Source: an uncultured Paenibacillaceae bacterium
Lineage (GTDB): Bacteria; Bacillota; Bacilli; Paenibacillales; DA-C8
Direction of reading: 5' to 3'
Assembly: GCA_937957685.1 (NCBI GenBank)
Contig: CALGAO010000029.1
Coordinates: 59,431 to 123,430 of the forward strand
DNA length: 64,000 bases
The position numbers and the translations under genes were made by a program. The first letter of the stretch is position 1. Each line of letters opens with the position of its first letter. The notes beneath the pieces were generated by a model. That model made no database searches. It saw only the letters and a list, made by a program, of their open reading frames with translations, and had not been told where the DNA came from. Below, piece by piece: positions 54,261 through 61,829 of this stretch.

Positions 54261-54377
54261 GAGCCGATCGCGGCAGCGTGAGAGCAGAAAAATTCGTGTC
54301 TCAAGCGGTTCGAGGCGTTCGCAGACGCGTGAGAGCAGAAAAAATCGTGTCTCAGGCGGTTTGAGGCGATCGCGGCA
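54261..54377. repeat. 51-bp tandem repeat, about 2.3 copies
   Basis: Units begin at 54276 and 54327 with GCGTGAGAGCAGAAAAA and continue with TCGTGTCTCA...GGCGNTCGC. A partial unit (54261-54275) precedes them. Each unit contains TGAGA...TCTCA, which can fold. The array ends 14 bp before the 3' end of the GNAT gene. Confidence 0.8.
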
Positions 54378-54391
54378 GCGTTCCGAAGCGA

Positions 54392-55057
54392 TTATTTGAA
54401 GGGGTTCTTCCATTCCATCAGCACGGCGTTGTTGCAGGATTCCTCATCCTCCAGGTATTGCTCCACAACGCCGATCGGAGTGCGGCCGCAGCGCAGCAGG
54501 AAGGTGATGACCGGGTCGCGGATCGTCCCTTCCACCACCGCCTGCACATACTGCTCAGGCGTCATCTGGTCGGCGTAGCGGTGATACCCCGGCATCCTGC
54601 CGCCGCCGAGCAGTCTGTCGAGTCCGAGATGCACGACGACCTCGTACATGGATTGCATCAGCCAGTAACCCAGCTTCATGGAGCGCCAGGCGGGGCGGAT
54701 GCAGATGTCGACGATGTACAGCGTATTGCCGCTGGGGTCATGGTTGCGGATATAGCCGCTGTCGGTGATTTCTTCCCAGGTATGCTGCATATGCCGGGGA
54801 TCAAAATTCACGATCAATCCCGTCATGGAACCGGCCAGAACGCCGTCCACCTCCACGCACAGCGCGCCCTCCGGGAACCGCGTCACATGGCTGGTCAGCT
54901 GCTCTTCGTTCCACCACAGTTCTGAAGGAAATGGCGGAGGAAAGCTCTCGCGCTGGATCTCGATCAGTTCGGGGAAATCCTCGCGACGATAATTGCGGAT
55001 GACCGCCCGATGATTCCGATCCATCCCCTGCACGTATAACCGTTTCTCATACCCCAT
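54392..55057 (-). CDS. GNAT-family N-acetyltransferase
   Basis: A 221-residue acyltransferase. AVIRNYRREDFPELIEIQRESFPPPFPSE matches the N-terminal GNAT strand and helix. IVDICIRPAWRSMKLGYWLMQSMYE contains the acetyl-CoA pyrophosphate loop, here RSMKLG instead of the usual R/Q-x-x-G-x-G/A. AAAGGAG lies before the ATG. The nitrilase-family gene ends 27 bp upstream. In other bacteria these two activities occur fused in one polypeptide, so they probably work on one substrate. The substrate is unknown. Confidence 0.88.
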   Translation of the reverse strand: MGYEKRLYVQGMDRNHRAVIRNYRREDFPELIEIQRESFPPPFPSELWWNEEQLTSHVTRFPEGALCVEVDGVLAGSMTGLIVNFDPRHMQHTWEEITDSGYIRNHDPSGNTLYIVDICIRPAWRSMKLGYWLMQSMYEVVVHLGLDRLLGGGRMPGYHRYADQMTPEQYVQAVVEGTIRDPVITFLLRCGRTPIGVVEQYLEDEESCNNAVLMEWKNPFK

Positions 55058-55084
55058 GGTTGCTGGCTCCTTTCCCGTTGGACA

Positions 55085-55960
55085 TCACGAATCGGCATGC
55101 TTGCCGAGATCCGGATACAGATCGGTGCGCCGGTCGCGCCAAGTCGTCACCGAGCCGCGCTCGCGCACCGTCGCGAGCAAGGAGAGGTCCACATCCGCGG
55201 TGACGATCATATCCTGGTTGATCTCTCCCTCGACGAGGATGCCGCGCGGCGGAAACGGGATGTCGTTCGGCGTGATCACCGCGGCCTGGCCGAAGTTGGC
55301 GCGCATGAAGTCGACCGTCGGCAGCGCCCCCACTGTCCCCGTCGTCACCACATACACCTGGTTCTCGATCGTTCTCGCATGGCAGCAGTAGCGCACGCGA
55401 TGGAAGCCATGCCGGTCGTCGGTGCAGGACGGACAGAAGATCACATCCGCTCCGAGTCCGCGCACGATGCGAACGATCTCCGGAAACTCGATGTCGTAGC
55501 AGGTGAGCATGGCGATCTTCCCTTTCGGCGTATCGAAGACGCGAACGCCATCTCCCGGCGCCAGTTTCCATTCCTTCACCTCAGTCGGCGTCAGGTGGAT
55601 CTTCGCCTGCTCCTCCACCCGTCCGTCCGGATAGAACAGATGCGCGGTATTGTAGAGCTTGCCTTCGCGCCTTACGATGTGCGTTCCGCCGATCAGATGC
55701 ATGCCGGTGCTCGTCGCCAGATTGCGGAACAGCTCGACATACGGCTCGGTATAATCAGCCAGATCCCCGATCGGCCGGTTGCCGGAGGAACCGTTGACCG
55801 GGATCGACAGCAGCTGAGTGGTGAAAAATTCAGGGAACAGCACAAACTCCGCCTCGAACTCTGCCGCAGTCTTGACATAATGCGTCACTTGCTCGGCAAA
55901 TTGCTCGAAGCTGTCAATCGAATGCAGATGATATTGCACTGCAGACACGCGCATTTTCAT
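55085..55960 (-). CDS. Carbon-nitrogen hydrolase (nitrilase superfamily)
   Basis: A 291-residue amidase-type enzyme with the Glu-Lys-Cys triad: Glu in LFPEFFTTQ, Lys in AKIHLTPTE and Cys in LTCYDIEFPE. It hydrolyses an amide or nitrile bond, or transfers an acyl group. The ATG at 55960 has GGAGG seven bases upstream; an in-frame codon at 55978 precedes that site. It forms a two-gene unit with the GNAT gene. A 52-bp tandem repeat lies directly upstream. Confidence 0.92.
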   Translation of the reverse strand: MKMRVSAVQYHLHSIDSFEQFAEQVTHYVKTAAEFEAEFVLFPEFFTTQLLSIPVNGSSGNRPIGDLADYTEPYVELFRNLATSTGMHLIGGTHIVRREGKLYNTAHLFYPDGRVEEQAKIHLTPTEVKEWKLAPGDGVRVFDTPKGKIAMLTCYDIEFPEIVRIVRGLGADVIFCPSCTDDRHGFHRVRYCCHARTIENQVYVVTTGTVGALPTVDFMRANFGQAAVITPNDIPFPPRGILVEGEINQDMIVTADVDLSLLATVRERGSVTTWRDRRTDLYPDLGKHADS

Positions 55961-56017
55961 GGTTGATCCTCCAGTCATTTTGGTATCTCATGGAACACGA
56001 TCTGAGTGAGTCTGGCG

Positions 56018-56250
56018 GTTCTTCCTTCACAGGTTACCCTCACGCGTTCCCGGTATGTTACCTCTCGCTGTTCTTCCTTCACAGGTTATCCTCACACGTT
56101 CCCGGTATGTTACCTCTCGCTGTTCTTCCTGCACAGGTTATCCTCACACGTTCCCGGTATGTTACCTCTCGCTGTTCTTTCTTCACAGGTTACCCTCACA
56201 CGTTCCCGGTATGTTATCTCTCGCTGTTCTTCCTGCACAGATGACTCTCA
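56018..56250. repeat. 52-bp tandem repeat, four full copies plus a partial
   Basis: Units start at 56018, 56070, 56122 and 56174 with a decaying fifth from 56226. The consensus begins GTTCTTCCTTCACAGGTTA and ends CGGTATGTTACCTCTCGCT. Copies differ at only one to four positions. Because 52 is not a multiple of three, all three plus-strand frames stay open with the same rotating peptide, but there is no sign of real coding. It fills the gap between dacB and the nitrilase gene, both on the minus strand. Confidence 0.92.
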
Positions 56251-56399
56251 TGCCCCGGAGTGTGACCCTGCCTATTCTTCCAGCACGGGCTTCACGCACG
56301 ATAACAGGTTTCAACCCTGGCTGCTCTTTCAGCCCGGGTGATTGTGCCGGTGAAGAACTCGGCGCTCCAACATACCCTTGCGGCTTCACCGTGCCCGGT

Positions 56400-57950
56400 T
56401 TACTTTCCCAGACTCCAATTGGCCAGGGTCACCGCGATCCTGTCCTCGATCGGCCGTACGGATGAGGCGACGTAATTGTTGATCAGGATGGAGAAGACCA
56501 GCTTCTCCCCATCGCTCGTGGTGACGTATCCGGACAGCGTGGATACGCTCGTGAGCGAACCGGTCTTCGCCTTGACGTTGCCCTCGGCGGCTGTACCTTT
56601 CATCCGGGTGCGCAGCGTTCCGCCCGTCAGTCTGTCGGCCGCGCCTGCCACCGGCAACGAGCGTTCGAACAGCGGATACCAGCTTCTGTCCTGAATCGCG
56701 TACAGGAGATAAGAAAGCTCATCCGCCGGGATCATCGTGATGTGGCTCATGCCCGAGCCGTCACGCAACACGATCGTATCGGTGTTCACGCCGAGTCCAG
56801 CCAGAACTTCCTGCGTCACCTGCAAGCCTCTGGTCCAGCTTCCCTCACCGTGGATGACGCGCCCCATTTCCTTCGTCAGGATCTCCCCATGCCCGTTGTT
56901 GCTCAATTTCATAAATGGAATCAACAGCTCGCTGAGCGGTATCGACTGGCGTGAGGCCAGCACGGTCGCATCCTTGGGCGTGATGCCCGTCAGCGTCTCG
57001 CTCATCGCAGCGAACGTGATGCCATGCTCCCTGAGCGTCCGGCTGAACACATCCAGCACATAGCCGGTCGGCTCCCACACCGACGCCCATATTCGGCTGG
57101 TCGCGCCGCCGAGCGGGATCGTGCCGCTGACGATGATGCGATTTGTTCCGTGTTCACGCTCGACCTTGATCGTATTCCGCCCACTGTTGCCGCCTGTCAC
57201 CGCTTCATTGACGATCGTCACATAGTCCGTCTCAGGAACGACCTTGACCTGAGGCTTGCTTCCCGCGGCCGCCCCCGGGCTCACCTCGACGATCACCGTT
57301 CCCGCGTCGTAGTCCCCATTCGGCGACAAGGTCAAGGCGGATACCTGCGTCCCGGTATAGTACGGTTCATCCGACCAGTCGAGATCAAGCGACAGGCGAA
57401 CATCGTCATACCAGCTGTCATCGCCGACCAGATGCCCCTCGATCCGCCTGATGCCAAGCTCCAGCAAGCGCTCGGCGAACCGGTCCAGATCCTCCTTCAT
57501 CAGCGTCGGATCGCCCTTGCCCTTCAGGTACAGGTTGCCGTCCAGCGTTCCGTCCCTGATCTTGCCGTCCGTCAGCAGCTCCGTCGTGAATCGGTAATCC
57601 GGGCCAAGCATCTCCAGTGCGGCCACCGCGGTCAGGATCTTCATGTTCGATGCCGGATGAAGCCGTATGTCGCCCATATGAGAATACATCAGTTCTCCGG
57701 TATCCGCCAGACGGACGCTGACTCCGGCCAGCGCACCGGCGAGACGCGAATCTTGCAGGATCTCATCGAGCGCAGCGGTCAGATCCTCCGATCCGTGAGC
57801 GGCCGCACCTGGCCGAACAGGGGCAGCGACGGCAACCACAGGCTGTTCGTAGATCAACGCTTCCTTGAGCAGCTCCAGCTCATCCTCTTGCGCGCTGGCG
57901 AACGACAGCAACGCACTGATGATCATATAGAGCACAGTAGCGGAGATCAA
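56400..57950 (-). CDS. dacB: D-alanyl-D-alanine carboxypeptidase/endopeptidase, PBP4 type (peptidase S13)
   Basis: A 516-residue exported serine peptidase that trims or opens peptidoglycan cross-links. The S13 motifs are SNMK (Ser101-Lys104), SNN in KLSNNGHGE and KTGS near 460. The large insert between the first two motifs, typical of PBP4, is present. The start is a TTG at 57950 with AAAGGTG upstream, immediately after an in-frame stop. The hydrophobic signal (about 3-20) lacks the usual basic N-terminal residues. One base less at about 57951 would join it to a GTG start giving a basic n-region, so the N-terminus is doubtful. Confidence 0.9.
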   Translation of the reverse strand: MISATVLYMIISALLSFASAQEDELELLKEALIYEQPVVAVAAPVRPGAAAHGSEDLTAALDEILQDSRLAGALAGVSVRLADTGELMYSHMGDIRLHPASNMKILTAVAALEMLGPDYRFTTELLTDGKIRDGTLDGNLYLKGKGDPTLMKEDLDRFAERLLELGIRRIEGHLVGDDSWYDDVRLSLDLDWSDEPYYTGTQVSALTLSPNGDYDAGTVIVEVSPGAAAGSKPQVKVVPETDYVTIVNEAVTGGNSGRNTIKVEREHGTNRIIVSGTIPLGGATSRIWASVWEPTGYVLDVFSRTLREHGITFAAMSETLTGITPKDATVLASRQSIPLSELLIPFMKLSNNGHGEILTKEMGRVIHGEGSWTRGLQVTQEVLAGLGVNTDTIVLRDGSGMSHITMIPADELSYLLYAIQDRSWYPLFERSLPVAGAADRLTGGTLRTRMKGTAAEGNVKAKTGSLTSVSTLSGYVTTSDGEKLVFSILINNYVASSVRPIEDRIAVTLANWSLGK

Positions 57951-58150
57951 TGCGGTTCACACCTTTCGACATTAGAGGGCTGCAGCCATTCTACCAACAT
58001 TGTAACGGACGAGCAGCTTGCCTGCAAAGAAGATTCAGGCACATCGCGGCTTGTCCAATTGACACTGACCTGAACATGAGAATGAGAAGAAAAGAGATAC
58101 TATTCTTCATCTGGTCTGCGACCGTGTATGTCGCACGGCACTTACTCGGA

Positions 58151-58179
58151 TTGAGAAACATACGAAATTATAGTAAGAT
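58151..58179 (+). promoter_or_regulatory. Sigma-A promoter of the LLM oxidoreductase gene
   Basis: TTGAGA (58151-58156) and TAAGAT (58174-58179) have a 17-bp spacer and lie 30 bp before the start codon. Confidence 0.6.
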
Positions 58180-58208
58180 GAAGCCAGGTTACAAGGAGGA
58201 GAGTCGAT

Positions 58209-59285
58209 ATGACCGATCAAGCTCATCAAACCACCCCGTCGATCGAGATAGGCATCAGCACCTTCCTCGAGGCGGACCCCCACCCCATCACCGGCGAAAC
58301 AATCACCCATGCCGAACGCATCCAACGCGCTGTTGAGGAGATCATCCTGGCGGATCAGGTCGGCCTCGACGTATATGGCATCGGCGAACATCATCGCAAG
58401 GACTACGCCAGCTCCGCGCCGGAGATCATCCTCGCCGCCGCGGCTTCGCGGACGAAGCGCATCCGGCTGACCAGCGCCGTCACGGTGCTTTCTTCCGACG
58501 ATCCTGTCCGCGTCTATCAGGCATTCGCCACGCTCGACGCCGTATCGAACGGCAGGGCGGAGATCATGGCGGGCAGAGGATCCTTCATCGAATCCTTCCC
58601 GCTCTTCGGCTACAGCCTGTACGATTATGATGAACTGTTCGAAGAGAAGCTGGAGCTGCTGTTGAAGATCCGTTCCTCGGAGATCGTCTCCTGGCCGGGC
58701 GGCCATCGACCGGCGATCAACAATCTCGGCGTCTACCCCCGGGCGGTCCAGGATCCGTTGCCCGTCTGGATCGCCAGCGGCGGGACGCCGGATTCCGTCG
58801 CGCGCGCCGGCACGCTCGGGCTTCCGTTGGTGCTGGCGATTATCGGCGGCCTGCCTGAGCGCTTCGCCCCTCTGGTTCAGCTGTACAAGGAAGCCGCACG
58901 CAAAGCCGGCCATGACCCGGACAAGCTGCCTGTGGCCACCCATTCCCACGGTTTCATCGCGGACACGAGGGAACGGGCGGCCGAGCTGTTCTTCCCCCCG
59001 AATCAGGCGCAGATGAACAAGCTGGGCCGTGAACGCGGCTGGCCGCCTTATGGCAGGGATGCCTTCGAAGCTGCCTGCAGCCTGCGCGGTTGCCTCTATG
59101 TCGGCGATCCGGAGTATGTGGCCGAGAAGATCGTCCTGTTGCGCAAGAATCTGGGAGTCACCCGGTTCATGCTGCATTGCGATTTCGGCTCCATCCCGCA
59201 TCGCGACATGCTGCGCTCGATCGAGCTGCTCGGCACGAAGGTGGCGCCGCTCGTCCGTCAGGAAATTGCCCGGCTGGGCATATGA
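58209..59285 (+). CDS. LLM-class flavin-dependent monooxygenase
   Basis: A 358-residue luciferase-like TIM-barrel oxidoreductase. [40 protein letters not shown] (typical EHH motif), [37 protein letters not shown] and the C-terminal [17 protein letters not shown] match the subfamily common in Bacilli (Atu2307/SP_0267-like). It would use reduced FMN supplied by a separate reductase; the substrate is unknown. AAGGAGGAGAG precedes the ATG. It stands alone with its own promoter and terminator. Confidence 0.93.
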   Translation: MTDQAHQTTPSIEIGISTFLEADPHPITGETITHAERIQRAVEEIILADQVGLDVYGIGEHHRKDYASSAPEIILAAAASRTKRIRLTSAVTVLSSDDPVRVYQAFATLDAVSNGRAEIMAGRGSFIESFPLFGYSLYDYDELFEEKLELLLKIRSSEIVSWPGGHRPAINNLGVYPRAVQDPLPVWIASGGTPDSVARAGTLGLPLVLAIIGGLPERFAPLVQLYKEAARKAGHDPDKLPVATHSHGFIADTRERAAELFFPPNQAQMNKLGRERGWPPYGRDAFEAACSLRGCLYVGDPEYVAEKIVLLRKNLGVTRFMLHCDFGSIPHRDMLRSIELLGTKVAPLVRQEIARLGI

Positions 59286-59339
59286 CGACCTGACCCAACT
59301 GACCACCCGGCCCAACTGAAGGCCTGACCCGACCGTTCC

Positions 59340-59390
59340 ATGAAGAAGAAGCTGCCGCTCCGCCTGGAGTCGACAGCTTCTTCTTTCTTT
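59340..59390. terminator. Bidirectional terminator between LLM and diguanylate cyclase genes
   Basis: AAGAAGAAGCTG and CAGCTTCTTCTT form a perfect 12-bp stem with a 19-base loop, followed by TCTTT on the plus strand. Confidence 0.85.
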
Positions 59391-59417
59391 GCGCGCTTGT
59401 ACCGTTGATGATTGACC

Positions 59418-60431
59418 TTACCCCACTACCGTCCGATTCTTGCCCAGTCTCTTCGCTGCGTACATGAGCTCATCCGCCTGTTCGAACAGCTCCGATTTGC
59501 TCATTCCTACCCTGGCTTGCTTGAGGCCGATGCTGATCGTGACCGGCTGATGCCCGATCTCCGGATGGTGGAGCTGCTCAAGCTCGAGGCGAATGTTCTC
59601 CGCGATCTGGAAAGCTTGCTGAATCGGCTTGTCGCGGAATATGATCGCGAACTCTTCCCCCCCGTACCTGGCGATGAAATCGGTGGAGGTCTTGTTGCTG
59701 CGGATCGCATCGGCCACCCGTTTGACGATCAGATCTCCGGTCGCATGGCCATAGGAATCATTGATTTGCTTGAAATTGTCAATATCGATGACGGCCAGCT
59801 GCACATTGGTCAGCAGACCCCTCGACATCTCCCCCAGTGTCTGCTCCAGATATTCATAGAACATCTTGTGATTGAACAATCCGGTCAGGGCATCGGTCTT
59901 GGAGAGCCTCTCCATCAACAAACTGTTGGACCGCAGCCGCTGTCCGAAGAAAGACTGCATGATCAACAGGAACGTCACCAGCACGTGGATGCCGATGAGC
60001 GACAGCATCACCCGAACAGGATTGGCCGTTATCGTGAGGAAGAAGCCCGTATCCGTCCGATTGGCGACATAGATCGTATAGATGATATTGGCAACTCCCA
60101 TCAGGATAACGGGGCGAAAATCAACATACAGACTCAGCAGAACGATGAACACAAAGGTCCACATATACACCAGGAGGGTCGGTGGACTGAGGTAACCATA
60201 TACGGAGAAAACCAGCGTCACCCAATACATGATCAGCTTGTCCAACCGTTGCCTCCATACCAGAAACGTTGGCAGCGCGAAAGAAATGATGCCGTAGATG
60301 AGAGTGAGTGTGGCCAACCTGGTCTGTCCAACGATACAGGCCGACAACGTGCCAATGGCCGTCAGTCCCCAACACAACAAAAGCATCAGTCTATTGCGCG
60401 TATTCAGCGAATGAAGATCCAACAACCTCAA
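59418..60431 (-). CDS. Membrane-bound diguanylate cyclase (GGDEF)
   Basis: A 337-residue protein that makes c-di-GMP. Six membrane helices (about 15-165) precede a GGDEF domain (about 175-337) with TDALTGLFNHKMFYEYL, DIDNFKQINDSYGHATGD and the active-site GGEEF (257-261). The RxxD product-inhibition site five residues before GGEEF is absent (TSTD), so feedback by that route is unlikely. The start is a TTG at 60431 with AGGAGG seven bases upstream; longer starts would lie inside the terminator of the leader. A c-di-GMP riboswitch controls it. Confidence 0.93.
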   Translation of the reverse strand: MRLLDLHSLNTRNRLMLLLCWGLTAIGTLSACIVGQTRLATLTLIYGIISFALPTFLVWRQRLDKLIMYWVTLVFSVYGYLSPPTLLVYMWTFVFIVLLSLYVDFRPVILMGVANIIYTIYVANRTDTGFFLTITANPVRVMLSLIGIHVLVTFLLIMQSFFGQRLRSNSLLMERLSKTDALTGLFNHKMFYEYLEQTLGEMSRGLLTNVQLAVIDIDNFKQINDSYGHATGDLIVKRVADAIRSNKTSTDFIARYGGEEFAIIFRDKPIQQAFQIAENIRLELEQLHHPEIGHQPVTISIGLKQARVGMSKSELFEQADELMYAAKRLGKNRTVVG

Positions 60432-60456
60432 AGCCACCCCTCCTCTCCCGAAAATG

Positions 60457-60481
60457 GAAAAGGCCACTTAAGCAAGTGGCC
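60457..60481 (-). terminator. Expression-platform terminator of the c-di-GMP riboswitch
   Basis: On the minus strand GGCCACTT and AAGTGGCC pair around a 4-base loop and TTTT follows. It lies between the riboswitch aptamer and the cyclase start codon, as expected for transcriptional control. Confidence 0.9.
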
Positions 60482-60499
60482 GAAGCTTCTCCATCTATC

Positions 60500-60592
60500 C
60501 CCGGCAACCCGGCTGCCATAGTGAGCTCACCCTCACCTTAGGCCCGCAGCTTTGCGTCCTTGCCTTTCGACAAGTTTGCCCTTTCGCTTATG
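60500..60592 (-). ncRNA. Class I cyclic-di-GMP riboswitch (GEMM-I)
   Basis: The minus strand shows all hallmark blocks in order: AGGGCAAAC, a hairpin CTTGTC-GAAA-GGCAAG with a GNRA tetraloop, GACGCAAAGC, GGGCCTAA, a variable stem (GTGAGGGTGAGCTCAC) and the tetraloop-receptor arm ATGGCAGCCGGGTTGCCG. It is followed by an intrinsic terminator and a diguanylate cyclase gene, so the cyclase product would control its own transcription. The sign of control (probably OFF) is inferred. Confidence 0.95.
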
Positions 60593-60603
60593 AATTTAGA
60601 ATA

Positions 60604-60633
60604 ATTATAACCAATGCCCCATTTCTATTTCAA
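60604..60633 (-). promoter_or_regulatory. Promoter of the riboswitch-cyclase unit
   Basis: On the minus strand TTGAAA (60633-60628), an 18-bp spacer and TATAAT (60609-60604) lie just upstream of the riboswitch; transcription would begin about five bases before the aptamer. Confidence 0.8.
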
Positions 60634-60693
60634 CATCATTCGACACATTTCCTAATTTTCCATAGAAAAACTAACCAATTTTCAAATATCTAT

Positions 60694-60906
60694 CTATTTT
60701 TCCCATTTAGTTCGTGTCGGGTTAGTGCTGAATACCCATATTTGAGGGATATATCCGCCACGATCAAGGCTATCCGACCATGCGAAGAGGCTGTTTCTTC
60801 CATATTCCCCGAAGCCCTGCAGGATTTCCGCCTTTTCCAGCAGGGGCCGAATCTTCCGCAGCATGGTCTGAGCCACTTCCCCGCTGGATGGCGGCATATC
60901 TTCCAA
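60694..60906 (-). CDS. Small hypothetical protein, probably the 3' piece of a frameshifted gene
   Basis: A 70-residue frame that reads like real protein (EVAQTMLRKIRPLLEKAEIL, SDSLDRGGYIPQIWVFSTN) and has GAGGGG nine bases before its ATG. Upstream to about 61021 a different frame also looks coding (EAEEIAARRLTGKEMAMFPGWGQ) and begins at a TTG with GGAGG ten bases before it. Removing one base near 60915-60940 would join them into about 109 residues. No family is recognised. It lies just upstream of the riboswitch promoter. Confidence 0.45.
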   Translation of the reverse strand: MEDMPPSSGEVAQTMLRKIRPLLEKAEILQGFGEYGRNSLFAWSDSLDRGGYIPQIWVFSTNPTRTKWEK

Positions 60907-61090
60907 CCCCTCATACGGCGAAGCTTCCTTCCAGCTGCCCCCATCCCGGAAACATCGCCATTTCCTTTCCAGTCAGACGGCGTGCTGCGATCTCCTCTGC
61001 CTCTGACTCTCCCGATAACAAGCCCCCGCGTCCTCCAGCCGCCCCGACTATGCTACAATGGACAAAAGAGACTGCCAGGAAAGGTGGACG

Positions 61091-61630
61091 ATGGTCATCA
61101 AACTATCCAGACATGCGATCAGGCAGTGGTGCAGTCCACAAACCTATCAGAAAGGCGAGCGGTTAAGCAACGGCGGCAAGGTGAATGTTCTCCGCTATGA
61201 TGAAGACGAGGGCATCTATATCGCTGAAGTGCTCGGCCATGAGCGCAACCAGGTTCAGGTGTATGAGGATGCGCAGGGCGCTCCTGTGGCCCGTTGCACC
61301 TGCCCTTCACTCAGCACTGGCGGCATGTACTGCCACCATGTGGTCGCTGTCCTGATCAGGATCAGCGACCTGAAGCATTCCGCGCAGGCTGGGTCCGTCC
61401 GGACAGACGCGGCCCGGCAGATGACTGGGTCCGCCATGTCCGCATCCGATGAGGACGGCGGCGAGATCGCCGAGCGGATCATCCGGCTGTTCGAGGAGAA
61501 TACGCTGGAGGAGAAGATGATGCAGCTCCTGGAGCAGAAGAAGCTGCTGATCGATGATATCGCCCGTCCGGGGGCCGACTCGGCTTCGCTGCTGAGCGAA
61601 CAGGAGCTGCGTGAGATCCTGATGATCTGA
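61091..61630 (+). CDS. SWIM zinc-finger protein, standalone
   Basis: A 179-residue protein. The SWIM motif C-x-C-x9-C-x-H is Cys69, Cys71, Cys81 and His83 (ARCTCPS...YCHHVVAVLI), a zinc site for protein or nucleic-acid binding. The C-terminal half is helical and acidic (EIAERIIRLFEENTLEEKMMQLLEQ). Similar N-terminal regions are usually joined to or followed by an SNF2-type helicase; neither is present here, and an unrelated gene follows. The ATG at 61091 has AAAGG six bases upstream; an ATG at 61058 has none. Confidence 0.85.
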   Translation: MVIKLSRHAIRQWCSPQTYQKGERLSNGGKVNVLRYDEDEGIYIAEVLGHERNQVQVYEDAQGAPVARCTCPSLSTGGMYCHHVVAVLIRISDLKHSAQAGSVRTDAARQMTGSAMSASDEDGGEIAERIIRLFEENTLEEKMMQLLEQKKLLIDDIARPGADSASLLSEQELREILMI

Positions 61631-61719
61631 TCCCGGCGAGTCTGATACCCTGGTCTGCGATCGGCCGCCAAAGGTTCGCCAGCCCGAATCCGGCGCCTGC
61701 TCGATCCGGCATATGCGGC

Positions 61720-61755
61720 AGAAGCCTGATCCCCGGCTGGAGGGATCAGGCTTCT
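61720..61755. terminator. Hairpin terminator between SWIM and mqo genes
   Basis: AGAAGCCTGATCCC and GGGATCAGGCTTCT are perfect 14-bp arms with an 8-base loop, between convergent genes. TTG follows on the plus strand. Confidence 0.85.
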
Positions 61756-61829
61756 TGTATGGCAGGATGGTCTGATGTGCACTCTATAAATATAAATGTC
61801 AGTTCGCCAACACGGATTGCATCCGCCGA

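Noticed and set aside
56018..56250. 52-bp array considered as a CRISPR
   Set aside because: The units are contiguous with no unique spacers, and no cas genes are in the window.
55963..56465. Overlapping plus-strand frames with repeated peptides over the 52-bp array
   Set aside because: All three frames are open because the 52-bp unit lacks stops, giving the same rotating peptide; no start signal supports translation.
60742..61200. 152-codon plus-strand frame before the SWIM gene
   Set aside because: It overlaps the SWIM start in another frame and lies opposite better minus-strand coding signals.
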